DNA of 64,000 nucleotides from Ursus arctos. Lineage: Eukaryota; Chordata; Mammalia; Carnivora; Ursidae. Position 1 is the stretch's first letter; every line of letters begins with the position of its first letter. Under the pieces are notes generated by a model that had not been told where the DNA came from, did no database searches, and saw only the letters and a list, made by a program, of their open reading frames with translations. Location: NCBI RefSeq assembly GCF_023065955.2, contig NW_026622874.1, forward strand, positions 82,110,917 through 82,174,916, given 5' to 3'. Position numbers and translations under genes: made by a program. Positions 25,501-39,100 of the stretch are shown piece after piece.

Positions 25501-28500
25501 GAACGTACCCTCTATCCCTACACTCTGAAGGGTTTTAATCAGGAAAGGATGCTGTATTTTGTCAAATGCTTTTTCTGCATCTGTTGAGAGGATCATATGA
25601 TTTTTGGCTCTTTTCTTGTTGATATAATCTATCACACTGATATATTTGTGAATGTTGAACCACCCTTGCATCCCAGGGATGAATCCCACTTGGTCATGAT
25701 GGATAATCCTTTTAATGTATTGTTGGATCCTATTAGCTAGGATCTTGTTTGAAAAACAGTGTGGAGGTCCCTTAAAAAGTTAAAAATTGAGCTACCCTAT
25801 GATCCAGCAATTGTACTACTGGGTACTTACCCCAAAGATACAGACGTAGTGAAGAGAAGGGCCATATGCACCCCAGTGTTCATAGCAGCATTGTCCACAA
25901 TAGCTAAATTGTGGAAGGAGCCGAGATGCCCTTCAACAGATGACTGGATTAAGAAGATGTGGTCCAATTATACAATGGAATCAGAAAGAACAATTTCTCA
26001 ACATTTGCTGCAACATGGATGGGACTGGAGGAGATAATGCTAAGTGAAATAAGTCAAGCAGAGAAAGACAATTATCATATGGTTTCTCTCATCTATGGAA
26101 CATAAGAAGTAGGAAGATCAGTAGGAGAAGAAAGGGATAAAGAAGGGGGGATAATCAGAAGAGGGAATGAAGCATGAGAGACTATGGACTCTGAGGCACT
26201 GAGGGCTTCAGAGGGGAGGAGGGTGGGGGAATGGGATAGGCTGGTGATGGGTAGTAAGGAGGGCACGTATTGCATGGTGCACTGGGTGTTATACGCAAGT
26301 AATGAATCATGGAACTTTACATCAAAAAAATTAAAATTAAAAATTAAAAAAAAAAGAAAACGATTACCCAACATTTGCAGCAACATGGACAGGACTGGAG
26401 GAGCTTATGCTAAGTGAAATAAGAGAATTATCATATGGTTTCACTCATTTATGGAACATAAGAAATAGGAAGATCGGTAGGAGAAGAAAGGGAAGAATGA
26501 AGGGGGGGTAAACAGAAGGGGGAATGAACCATGAAAGACTATGGACTCTGGGAAACAAACTGAGGGCTTCAGAGTGGAGGGCGGTGGGGGAATGGGATAG
26601 GCCGGTGATGGATATTAAGGAGGGCACATATTGCATGGTGCACTGGGTGTTATATGCAACTAATGAATCATGGAACATTACATCAAAAACTAAGCATATA
26701 CTGTATGATGACTAACATAATAAAAAAATTATTTTAAAGAATCAGAGGCTCAACTGACTGAACCACCCAGTTGCCCCAATCTTACATTTTCATCACATCT
26801 ACACAGTACCTCATCTGGTTCACAAATATAGGAACAGTCTGATTGCAATGTGAATGTATTAGAATATAACAAATTATTTATATGTTTTTATTACCAATAT
26901 AATCCAGACCCATTGTAGAAAATTTGTATACAAAAGCAGAAAAGAAAAAAATTTAAAAATAGCTAATCCCATTACATAGATGTAATTACTGATATTTTCC
27001 TGAACTATTCTGTAGGAGATAGTGCTAATTCTTTGAGTAATCCACAAGCAGGCTGAATTTAAGATACTAATTTGCTATATCTTATAATGCTCTCTCAACA
27101 AAGCTTAGCTGCTTTTATGTCTTCTGCTTACTCATAGGTTATTACCCTCCTACCAGAGGAGAGGTTTATATTCATGGATTTGACATGTCAAAGAATTTAT
27201 TTGAGATTCGAAAACACTTGGGCTTCTGCCCACAGCATGACATATTGTTTAATGACTTGACACTCTTAGAAAACCTTTTTTTCTACTCTGTGGTAAGTCA
27301 GAAATGTTTTAAAATTATACAGTAAATTTATTTTTTTTTCTTTTGGTATATAGACATGTGAAGTTTAACACATTCAGCTAGCACCACAGAATATTTTCAT
27401 CACCCCAAAACACTTCCTTGTGCTATTCCTTTGCAGTCATCCCTATCCCACCCTGGTAATCACTGGTCTATCCTTAATCACTAATGTCTTGTCTTATTGA
27501 GAATACCACATGAAGGAATCATATACTATGTAGCCTTAAAAGATTAGCTGCTTACACAGAGCATAATGCCTTCGAGATCCATCCATACTTGTATCAGTAG
27601 TATGTTTCTTTTCATTGCTGGGTAGTATTTCATGTTTAGATGTAATACAGTACACCAATTAAAGGACATTTGGGTTGTTTACAGTTTGAGTATGAATAAA
27701 GCTGTTCTGAATTTCATGTAAAGTGTTTTGTGTGTAAACATAATTTTTCAATTTCTCTCAGAACGAGATTACCAGATCATATTATAAGTGTTTATCTTTA
27801 TAAGAAACTGCCAAACTGCTTTCTAGAGTTACTATACCATTTTTCACCCCCACCAGCAGTGTAGGAAAATTCCAATTGCTGCATATCCTTGCCAGAATTA
27901 GGTATTGTAATACTTTTTAACATTTTTTTTAAGGGAGAGAGAGCGCAGCAGGGGTGGGGGGCAAAAGGAGAGGAAGAGAGAGAATCTCAAGCAGACTCCA
28001 CACTCAGTGCAGAGCTTGATGTGAGGCTCAATCTTATGACCCTGAGATCATGATCTGAGCTGAAATCAAGAGTCTGATGTTTAACCAACTGAGCCACCCA
28101 GGCACTCCTATACTTCTTAACATTTTAACCATTCTAATAGATGTGTAGTTGTATATCATCCTGGTTTTAATTTGCATTTCATGAATGGCTAATGGTGTCG
28201 ATTATCTTTCATGTGCTTATTTCCCATTTTTATACCTTCTTTGATGAAATATTTGTTCAGGCCCTTTGTCCATTTAAAAAACTGGGTTTATTTTGTTATT
28301 CAATTTTTGACAGTTCTTTATATATTCTGGATATACGTCTTTTGTTGGATAATGTGCTTTGCAAATTTTTCCCTATTTCTGTAGTTTGTCTTTTCATTTT
28401 CTTGGCAATGCTTTCTACAGAGCAAAAGTTTTTAATACTGAAATCCAATTTGTCACATTTTTTATCACATTTTTCTTAAAGGATACTGCCTTTGCTGACT

Positions 28501-30131
28501 TTTCTAGAACTCTGTGCCTAACCCCAAGACATGAAGATTTATTCTATATTTTCTTCTAATTTTTTTGATTTTTATGTTACACTTGGATCTATGGTCCACT
28601 TGTGGGTTAGTCTTTGCTTAAAGGTATAAAATGTGGATCTAGGTTCATTGTTTTTGCATATAGATGATCAATTGTTCAAAAACCATTTTTCAAAAATACT
28701 GTTCTTTCATCTTTGAATTGCTTTTTGCATTGTCAAAGATCAAATGGTTATATTTCTGTGGACTTACTTATCAACTCTCTTTTATGTGCTATTGATCCAC
28801 ACTGCCCTGATTTGTATAGCTTTATAGTAATTCTTAATATGGGATAATGCTATTCATCCAACTATATTCCTTTTCTTTTTTTTTTAAGATTTTATTTATT
28901 TATTCGACAGAGATAGAGACAGCCAGCGAGAGAGGGAACACAAGCAGGGGGAGTGGGAGAGGAAGAAGCAGGCTCATAGCGAAGGAGCCTGATGTGGGGC
29001 TCGATCCCATAACGCCGGGATCATGCCCTGAGCCGAAGGCAGACGCTTAACCGCTGTGCCACCCAGGCGCCCCTATATTCTTTTTCTAAGTGTTTAAGCT
29101 GTTATAGCTATTTGGCCATTCCAGATAAATTTGTGTATTATCGTTTATGTGTCTACAAAAGTTCTGCTGTGATTTTGATTGGTATTACATTAAACCTGTA
29201 TATCACTTTGTAGAAAATTAACATTGTTACCATGTTGAGATTTCAAATCCTTGATCATGGTATCTCTATTAAGTTAAGTTTTTGGTATCATCACCATTTT
29301 TAGTTTTCAGTATACAAGTCCTATATTTTTTTTCATTATTTGGAGCCTTAAAAAGTTTTTTGATTTCCAGTTTTTCATTGCTTATACATAGAAAAATGAT
29401 ATTTATATGTTAACCTATTATTCTTTGACCTTACTAAGCTCACTTAATGGGTTTAGGAGGGGTTTTTTTTGTAGACTCCTTGGTTTTGTGCATAGACCAT
29501 CATATTGTTGGAGAATAGGGATAGTTTCTTTGTGCCAGTATGTTTGCCTTTTATTTCTTTCTTTTTTTTTTTTTTTTTTGCATGCCACCCCAGCTGGAAA
29601 CAGCATAGTGTTGTGGGTATCCTTGACTTGTTTCTGATCTCAGGGATAGCATTCTGTTTTTCACCATTAAAAATTTTTTGCAGATACCCTTTATCACTGT
29701 GAGGAAGTACCTTTCCTTGTTTTTTTAATTTTATTTTAATTCTGTTATAGTTAACATACAGTGTTATATTAGTTTCAGGTATACAACATAGTGATTGAAC
29801 AATTCTGTGTATGAGGGTAGTGCTCATCACAATAAGTGTACTTTTAATCTTCTTCACCTGTTTCAGCCATCCCCCCTACTCACCCCCACTCTAGTAACCA
29901 TCTGTTCTCTATAGTTAGAGACTTAAAAGACTCTTAAAAGAGTCTGTTTTTTCAGTTTGTCCCTTTTTTCTTTGGTCATTTGTTTCATTTCTTAAATTCC
30001 AGATATGAGTGAAATCATTTCATATTTGTCTTTCTTTGGCTGACTTATTTCACTTGGCACTATACCCTCTAGATCCATCCATGGTTTTGCAAGTGGCAAG
30101 ATTCCATTCCCTTTTAATGCTGAGTAATATT

Positions 30132-30176
<45 letters not shown>

Positions 30177-33100
30177 CACATCTTCTTTATGTGATTCAGT
30201 GTTATTTAGTGCTCTGCCCGTGTAGCTTCTAAAATGATCTGCATTCTCTTTCTAATGTAAGCATTTATTGCTATGATTTTTCCTCTTAAGCACTCCTTTG
30301 TTGCACCACACAAATTTTGACTTGATTTTTTATATTTTCATTTTTATTCAGTTCAAAATATTTTCTGTATTCCTTGAGACTCTGTGACTCATCATTTACA
30401 AGTATGATCTTTAATGAAAAATGATGGAAAGTTGTCCTGCTTTCTTTCTGTTAGTTTAATTCTATTTTGGTCAGAGATCATATTTTGTGTAATTATAAGT
30501 GTTTTAAAATTGCTAGGGTTTTATGACTGAGGATATGGTCTATTGTAGTTACTATTCCATATGCTTTTGAAAAGAATATGTTTTCTGCTGTTTGGTTAGA
30601 ATTTTCTGTAAACATCAGTTAGATTCAGTAACTTGATCTTGTTTAGTTCTTCCATATATTTGCTGATTTTTGTCTAGTAGTACTGTTACTTAGGAGTATT
30701 TCTGAAATATCCTATTATAGTCATATATTTTTTATTCTTCATTTCCATTCTATTCATTTTTATTTCCTGTGTTTTAAGGTCTATTGTTATATGTATGCAC
30801 ATTTAGGATTATTATGTTTTATTATTCTATTATCAACATGTGATGTCTCTCTTTTGTCTCTGGTAGTTTTTTGTTGTTGTTCTGAAGTCAACTTTATCTG
30901 ATATTAGTATAACCATTCCAGCTTCCTTTTGATTTGTGTTTTTTTATTAAGTTCAATTAGCAAACATAGTACATAACTAGTTTTTGACATAGTGTTCAAT
31001 GATTCATTAGTTGCATATAACACCCAGTATTTTGTGTTTTCATGGTATATCTTCTAGAAACACTTTACTTTAAACTAACCTATATCATTAAATTTTAAGT
31101 GAGCTCCTTGTAGACATTGTATAAAAAAGTCATGTTTTCCATACAATCTGAAAATGTCTTTTAATTGATGTGTTTAGATAATTTAGTTTTAATGAACTAC
31201 TAGTAAACTTATATTTAAATCTATCCTTTTACTATTCTCACTTTTTTCCCTCTGGTTACCCTTTCCAATTTTATTTTGGGTTGTTATTTTTTTAGTATTC
31301 CATTTCAGTTTGTCAATTGTGATTTTTAGTATATCTCTTGTATACACTTCCAGTGATTGCTCTAGACATTGCAAAATACAACCTTAGCTTTCACAATTAT
31401 TTAGAATCAATATTTTCTGACTTTATTTGGAATGTAGAAACCTTACCACTTACTTGTGGGTTCTTTATCCCCCTCCTTTATGCTATAGTTGTCATATATT
31501 AAATGTACAAATACTGAAAACATCAGACAATGCTATATTTTTCATTTAAAGCTATCTAGTGTGTTTAAAGAACCATAAGAAAATAATAGTTATTATACTT
31601 ACTGTTTCTTTATCATTCATAATGTTTTGGGTTTTCTATATTATTTCTCTTGTGTTTGAAAAATATTCTTTATCAGTTCTTTTAGACCAGTACTCTTGGC
31701 TACAGTTTCTCTTAGTTTTCCTTCACTTGAAAGTACCTTTAATTTACTACCATTTTCCAAGAATATTTTTGCTTGACATAGAAATCTGGTTTAACAGTTC
31801 TTTTCCTTCAGCAGTTAAAAATGTTGCTCCCCTGCTTTCTGGACACCATGGTTTCTGATGAGACATACGAAGTCATCTGAATTATTCTCCTATAGATAAT
31901 TTGTCATTTTTCTCTGGGCACTCTCAAAAAATATTTTTGTCTTTATTTCAGCAATTTGGCTATAATTTGTTTGGTGTGGATTTCTTTGAGTTTACCTGGA
32001 TGGAGTATAGTCAGCTTCTTCAATCTGTAGGTTTGTGTCTTATTCCAAACCTAAGAAGTTTTCAGTCATTATTTCTTCAAATATTATTTCAACCATATAT
32101 TCTTTCTTCTCTCCTTCTGGAACTTCAGTGACGTGAATGTTAGACATTTTGTTATTGTCCCGAAAGTCCCTTGGGCATTGTTTTTTTTTTTAAGTTTTTA
32201 TTTAAATTACAGTTAGTTAACAGACAATGTCATATTAGTTTCAGGTGTACAATTTAGCAATTCAAAACTTAACATATAATTGTTCATTTTTTTAATCATT
32301 TATCTCTCTGTTGTTCAGATCGGATAATTTTTATTGATCTCCCTTCAAGTTCACTGACCCTTTACTCTATAATTTCTATTCTACTACTACTGAGTATATC
32401 TAATGAGCTTTTTATTTTGATTATTGAATTTTTTTAGTTTTAAGATTTCCATTAATTTCTTTTTCTTTATTTTGATACTTTCTACTTTAATTCCAGCATC
32501 TGTGCCATCCTAACATTGCTATCTGTTGACTGTCTTTTCCTAAGTGAGTTGAGATTTTTGTGATTCTTTGTGTGCCAAGTAATTTTTGTTTTTATCCTGG
32601 AGGTTTTCAGAAGTAACTCATGAGACTGCATCTTGTTTATGTCTTATCTGTGGACTGTGGTTTTAGTGTCAGCTTTGAAGTCTGCAGTGATGATCCAGTC
32701 TCTCCCATGTATGTGTTATTCATTAGTCAATTCACACCTGGGTAGAGGTTTACTAATTAGCATAATTTTAAAGTTTGGTGATCCATGTATGTAAATGATG
32801 GGATGAATTAAACACATGTGTTCATAAACAACTTTACAGTAATACTTTCCTGCTCCTCTCTCCTGTTATCTCCCCAGTATTTCCTGGTTCCTGAAGATTC
32901 CTTTCTCAGTCCTCCAGCCAGAAATTTTCTACTTTCATGATTTTGCCACATACAAGTGGCTGGAAAATAGAGAAGGTGGTAAAAAGCAACTGGGTCTGAC
33001 CCTGTCCTGTTGGAGCCATGACTCTACTTAACAGAAGATTTCCTTCTCTCAGAGTTTTGGCTTTTGCAGGATTCCTATTCCTTTCTACTCTTGCCACCAT

Positions 33101-36100
33101 TCCTGCCACAAGACTCCTGATGGGTTGGGACACAAAAGGACAGCCAAAAAAAAAAAAAAAAAAGGAATTGGCCCTCCCACACTCTCTCAGAGCTTTAGGA
33201 GTGACTTCTTTTGCATTCCTTAAGCCAGAACTAGAGAGTTTCTCCTTAATCTTATTCCATCTGCACTATCAGTATTTGGATACTTTGTGTTCAGGCTAGG
33301 AGGATACACAAGGGGAAAAATGGTAATCCCAGTGCTGGCACAGTGATACTTCAAAATATGGTGTTCTTTCTGATCCAACTGTTGATGTTTACTTTTTATA
33401 GTTCTCCAGGTTTAATAATTGAGTTCAGTGGGAAATGAAATTGCGGGGCGGGGGGGGGGGGGTGTAGATGGTTTACTCCATCATACCTAGAAAATAGAAC
33501 TGTTTCTTTTCTCCATTTCTGAGCTTCAGGTGTCTATAAATCTGAAAATAAATTCTTTTTTTAGGAATTCTCCTTTAGACTTAAAGGGAGGCAATGGCAA
33601 AAATATGTAGCTGATGTGAGAAAAGAGATAGTATAAAATGTTTTAAGGGTACAGTAGCAAGAAACTTCATTTAGCTACATAAATATACAAAGAGAGTTAT
33701 TATCTAAAAACTTTCCAAGGATAAAGATGGATGCACCATGTAAATTCTGCCTTCTCTTTTTTAGGTAAAAGGACTATATCAAAACGTTTATTCTATGGAA
33801 ATTGACCATATGCTGTCTACTTTTAACCTGCTAGAAAAACGTAATACATTTTCAAGGTCACTGAGTGGAGGAATGAAGCGCAAACTCGCCATCATTATAG
33901 CACTCATAGGGGGCTCCCAGGTATTAAGGAAAAGAGAATGGGGGGGCGGGGAGGCACAAACCATGGGTTCCTGCCAAGTGGGCTGGAAAACTCAGCTGAG
34001 AAAACCCTGAGAGATGGTATGAATCTTAAAGAAATGCTGCCAATGATAATTAGAAGGAATTTGCATTATTTGGCTTAATTGTAATAATTATGGTTTGGGA
34101 TTATTTTTTTCTAGGGTTTTTATCACTATGTACAGTCTAGATTCTGTATCTTAGCTTACGTGTGTTCTTCTCAAGTAGCAGTTATCTCACAAGTATCCTA
34201 GTATCTATTATCAATGGTCAAGGAATTCTTCTGGTTTTTAGGTGATGATACTCGATGAACCATCATCTGGCATGGACCCAGTCTCAAGGAGAGCCACCTG
34301 GGATCTCCTTCACCAGTATAAACAGGATCGCACCATCTTACTGACCACCCACTACATGGATGAAGCTGATCTCCTGGGTGACCGCATTGCCATCATGGTC
34401 AAGGGGACGCTGCAGTGCTGTGGCTCTTCTGTCTTCCTGAAAGAAATATATGGTTCTCTCTCCCTTTGCTCATTCTTGGGATATTGATGCCTTAGTAATA
34501 TTCTTCTAACATGATTTTAATTATATGTTGTCTACATAGCCAAAATTTCAGTGGCTCCCTCTGTCCTACTAATTAGATCTCAACAATTCTGAGTAGTTTT
34601 TAAGGCCCTTTGCAACTTGGATCTTCCTTATATATATTTATCATTTGTTCTCCAACACATACATTCAGACTCACAAAATTCCTTTGTCAACCTACAAAGT
34701 CCCTGCTTATTTCTCCCATTTTGCACCTACTGACAGTTTTCTTTGTTCCTAGAATACAGTTGTGTCCAAATAGATTTATGTTGTTGAGTAACTAATTGGT
34801 TGATGAGAAGAGGAAATAGAGAAATCAGTCATCTCTGATCCTAATTTCTCATTTGCCACATAAGTATTAAATCCCCAATATGATGAGACAATGAGAGAAC
34901 TCTAAAATATAATTTACAGTAAGGATGTAGTACAGAATGAAAGCATCATACAAGTAGAATAAAACAGTCGTTGACTTTAATAAGTATAGGACTTTTTTAG
35001 GAGATAAAACTGATAAACAGTGCATTATTGAGGGCTGAAATTATAGTAATAGGAATTCAAAATTGGAGGGTATAAACATAAACGTAGATAATTAAGGATG
35101 AATTGGTTCATCATTCAGTATTTTGATTCATTCAACTCACATTAATTATTCTGTGCTAGTTATTGTGGTATCCACTTTACGTGTCATATTTAATATTCAA
35201 AACAACAACCTTATTTTATAGAATGTAAAACTGGGCCTTAGATTAAAAAAATTATCTAAAGTCCTATTTCTTTGTCCATTTAGATATTCAAAGTTTGTGG
35301 TCACCTTATGGGTTTGAGTTTGTGCAGTTGACTTGTGTGCCTAGGTTATGAGCCACATCATTTAAACAGCTATGCTTTTGATAAAGAAATCATTTATAAT
35401 TTCTAACAGCATTCACTAATGTTACTAATTATTGATAAGCTAGTACATAATGCACAAATCAGTGTTTTAAAAGGTATAATACTTTGGAATGGTCCAGTCC
35501 CTTCTTACATGCTAAACTTTAAATATACTTAAATTGGCTTCTTACATCTTGATCAAAAGCCTAGGATTTTTGTTTGCTTCTTTGGTGGCATAGGAAATTC
35601 CATGTTGGTGTTAGCATTCAACTCTCACTACCTAACTTCTCTGCAAAAGGAGGCATTTTCTATTCAGTTTTAAGAGCATGAGACAATTGTGTCATGATTC
35701 CTGAGAAATGAAAAACAATTCATATATCAATTTGTAAGTAAAGCAAAAGTAGTTTTTTGTTCCAATAGCTAATAAATAGTGGATAAATCACTTTATTCTC
35801 AGGATGTAGTTACCTCTTTGTAAAATGTAATAATGTTTTCCATACTATAAGCCAAGTAAGTAACCCAGATTATCTGCTAAGGGATATATTTACTTAAAAA
35901 CCTAATACTCACTTTTTTAATCTTAAAAACAAACATAAATGCAAATACAATGACCATTTGAAATATATTTAGAAATAATGATAGTTTTCTCTAATTCCAG
36001 AAAACAATTTCTCTGTATAGGGAAAACACTAAGTGTAATAGTTCTCTGATGTCTTTAAAGTTGCTAGTCAAAAATCATATTCTCAGGCTTTCCATGGTTC

Positions 36101-39100
36101 TCTGTCTAAAATTTAACAACCTTTCAACACTTAATATATTCCTTTTCTGCTTATTTTTTTCTAACACAATACATATTTTAACTTATTCCTCTTTATTATT
36201 ATCTGCTCCTTTGACTAGAAAGTAGCTCTTCTTAGGAAGGCAGAAATTTTTATATGCTTTGTTCACTGCTCTATCCCTAGGGCCTAGTTAATGCCTGATA
36301 CACAGTGGACAACCAGTGATAATAAATGAATATTTATCAAAATTACAGTTTCAAGGGTAATAAGTAGCCAGATTACAGGGGCTTTTCTTCATATAGCTAC
36401 TGCTTCTGATTATATATATACTAAGTTATTGTTCACCAAGAAAATTATAGAGGACGTTGATATTTATTCAATATCTTTGTTCTTGGAGCAGCATTTGGAA
36501 GTTTTAGGTGTGAGCCTTCCTTGGGTCATAACAAAGTATCTCGTGACATTCCATGTCTTTTTTGTGGGCCTGGGTAACCTGAACCATGAAGAGCCAGGTT
36601 TGGAATTACAAGGAGATTAGAAAAGTATGAAAATGCTTCATGTGGTCTTTTAAATTATTTCTCTCAGGTGCTGGATATCAGATAGTCATGGAGAAAGAAT
36701 CACATTGTGATGTTGAAAAGATCTCAGCAATAATTCACTCTCATATTCCAGATGCCACTGTGGAAAACTTTACTGGAGCTGAATTATCGTTTATCCTACC
36801 CAAAGAATATACACAGAGGTAAAGAGTCAAAGTTCTATATAGATGATTTGGGTGACCAGAAATCATTTTTAACTTTCTGTCTTTAGCAAACTTAGTGAGT
36901 AATATTTTGCCAAAAAGCCAGGTGTTCAATTACAACTGTCTGTTGCTGACTAGATTTGAAAAGTTTGCAGCTGAAGACTTCTCTCATTAAACAAGAGGAT
37001 TTTCTCATAAGTTCAAGTTCACACAAGGCTTGATTTTTTTAAGAGTTTATTTAAATTCCAGTTAGTTAACATACAGTGTAATATTAGTTTCAGGTATATA
37101 ATATAGTGATTCAACACTTACACAGTGCTCATCGCAACAAGTTCACTCCTTAAACTCCATCACCTATTTAACCCAGCCCTCTACCCACATCCCCTAGGTA
37201 ACCATCAGTTTGCTCTCTATAGTTAAAGAGTCTGTTTCTTGGTTTGCCTCCCTCTCTTTTTTTTTCCTTGGCTCATTATTCATTTGTTTTTTAAATTCCA
37301 CATATGCAAAGAAAACAAAACATTAACTCCAAGGAATACATGCACCCTCATGCTTATAGCAGCATTATCAACAAGAGCCAAATTGTGGAAAAAGCCCAAT
37401 ATTCACTGACAGATGAAGGGATAAAGAAGATGTGGTGAGAAGAGTTAAGATGGCAGAGGAGTAGGGGAATCCTAAATTTTTCTCATCCCTCGAATACAAC
37501 TATATAGTTGCATAATTCTGAACACCCGAGAAACCGACCGACCTGAGAAGACAAATGCTGCAAGTCTACAAGTAGAAAAGTGACCATCCTTTGGAAGGTA
37601 GAAGTTGCAGAGACTTGAAATTAGTGTGATATAGCTGAGAATACGGTGGAGGGGAGCGAGCCTGCTTAATGAGGCTACCACAAAGTTTTACAAGCAGCAG
37701 AGTGCAGAATCAGAACTTTTAGACCTCTGCTATAGTGAGGGACATGCCTGGCTTAAACGTGCTCAGGTGGTGAAGCAGGGTGGAATCCCAGGTGTGACAG
37801 TGTGGTCTGAGGATCCCTGGGGTCACAAGAAGAACAGGTGGTGCCTGAGTGCAGCAGAGTTCCCAGGCATAGGAGCATGGAAGCCAGCTGAGAACGGTGA
37901 GTCTAGGTGTCACCTTTCTGCTCTGTGTTGCCATGAACTGTGAACTGCTGTGCATTTGTGTGACTGCTTTCCTGAGACGGGTCCAGCAAAAGGCAGAAAT
38001 ATGCAAGACCCTCCCCAGGATGAACAGTGTGGGTCCACACTGGGGGAGTCCTTAAAATTTAGAGTTTTGAAACTCAGGTCCCTAAGATAAAAACCCTCAG
38101 TCATAGGCCGGGTGAACGGAGTTCTGATGGAAACTGAGGAGACAAGAGTGACTGACTGCTTTTCTGTGAAGGTTTACTGAAGAGTGAGGGTTGTGAATCT
38201 TCAGCTCCAGGGCTACTAGAGAGCAGGGCACAGCCATATTCACCCCAACCATCAGTGATGAAAGCCTTCAGGGTGCAAAACAGCGCCACCTAGTGGAGTC
38301 CAGAGCCCCTTACACCAATCCCTGCCTCCCTGCAAACTGGAGGCCCATTTCCACTAAGGCAAGTCCACCTAAGAATCAGTGTATTTTTTTCTTTCTACTT
38401 TTGGGATCTAGTTTATTTTAACAAACAGACCAAAACACAAGCAGTATCCAATTTGTTTTTGTTTTGTGTTGTTTTTTTCTTTTTCTTTATTCTTTCCTAG
38501 ACAGAATGGCAAGGTGGAGGAATTCGCCCTGAAAGTAAGAACAGGAAGTAGTACAGCCAGGGATTTAACCAATACAGATATAAATAAGATGTGTGAACTA
38601 AAATTTAAAGCAATTATAAAGATACTAACTGAGCTTGAAAAAAAGCATAGAAGACAGTAGAGAATCCCGTACTATAAAGATAAAAGAACTAATATCTAGT
38701 CAAACCAAAATTAAAAATGCTATTACCAAGAAACAGTTCTAAGTGGAGACCATAAAAACAAAGGTGAATGAAGCAGAACAGTAAATCAGTGATCTAAAAG
38801 ATAAAATTATGGGGCTCGTGGTGGCTCAGATGGTTCAGTGTCTGCCTTTGGCTCAGGTCATGATCCCAGGGTCCTGGGATCAAGCCCTACAAGGGTCTCC
38901 CTGCTCAGGGGGAGCCTGCTTCTCCCTCTCCCTCTGCCATTCCTCCCCCCTGGCTTGTGCTCTCTGGCCCTATCTATCCCTACACTCTGAAGGGTTTTAA
39001 TCAGGAAAGGAGGCTGTATTTTGTCAAAGGCTTTTTCTGCATCTATTGAGAGAATCATATGATTTTTTAATTTTTCCTTCTGGATAAAATCTAAGACACC

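Larger units (their letters stand above)
27325..33340 (-). mobile_element. Nearly complete old L1, antisense
   Basis: Read on the minus strand: 5'UTR about 33340-32310; ORF1 about 32150-31560; ORF2 from about 31400 down to 27900; and a 3' end at 27325. It is interrupted by younger insertions: SINEs at 27927 and 28877, and L1 ends at 29726, 30942 and 32182. All frames are decayed. Together with its passengers it makes up almost the whole intron between exons 4 and 5. Confidence 0.75.
34453..36667 (+). other. Least L1-rich intron, with ancient repeat traces
   Basis: No L1 or CanSINE. 34540-34770 (CTCCCTCTGTCCTAC; TTTGTTCCTAGAATACAG) and 36226-36335 (TTGTTCACTGCTCTATCCC; AATAAATGAATATT) resemble L2. 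35145-35265 resembles MIR in reverse orientation. The remainder is unrecognised and has no exon. Confidence 0.5.

Noticed and set aside
33018..33299. A short open frame with a signal-peptide-like start
   Set aside because: It lies in the decayed 5' region of the old antisense L1 and contains an A-run of about 19; no independent support.
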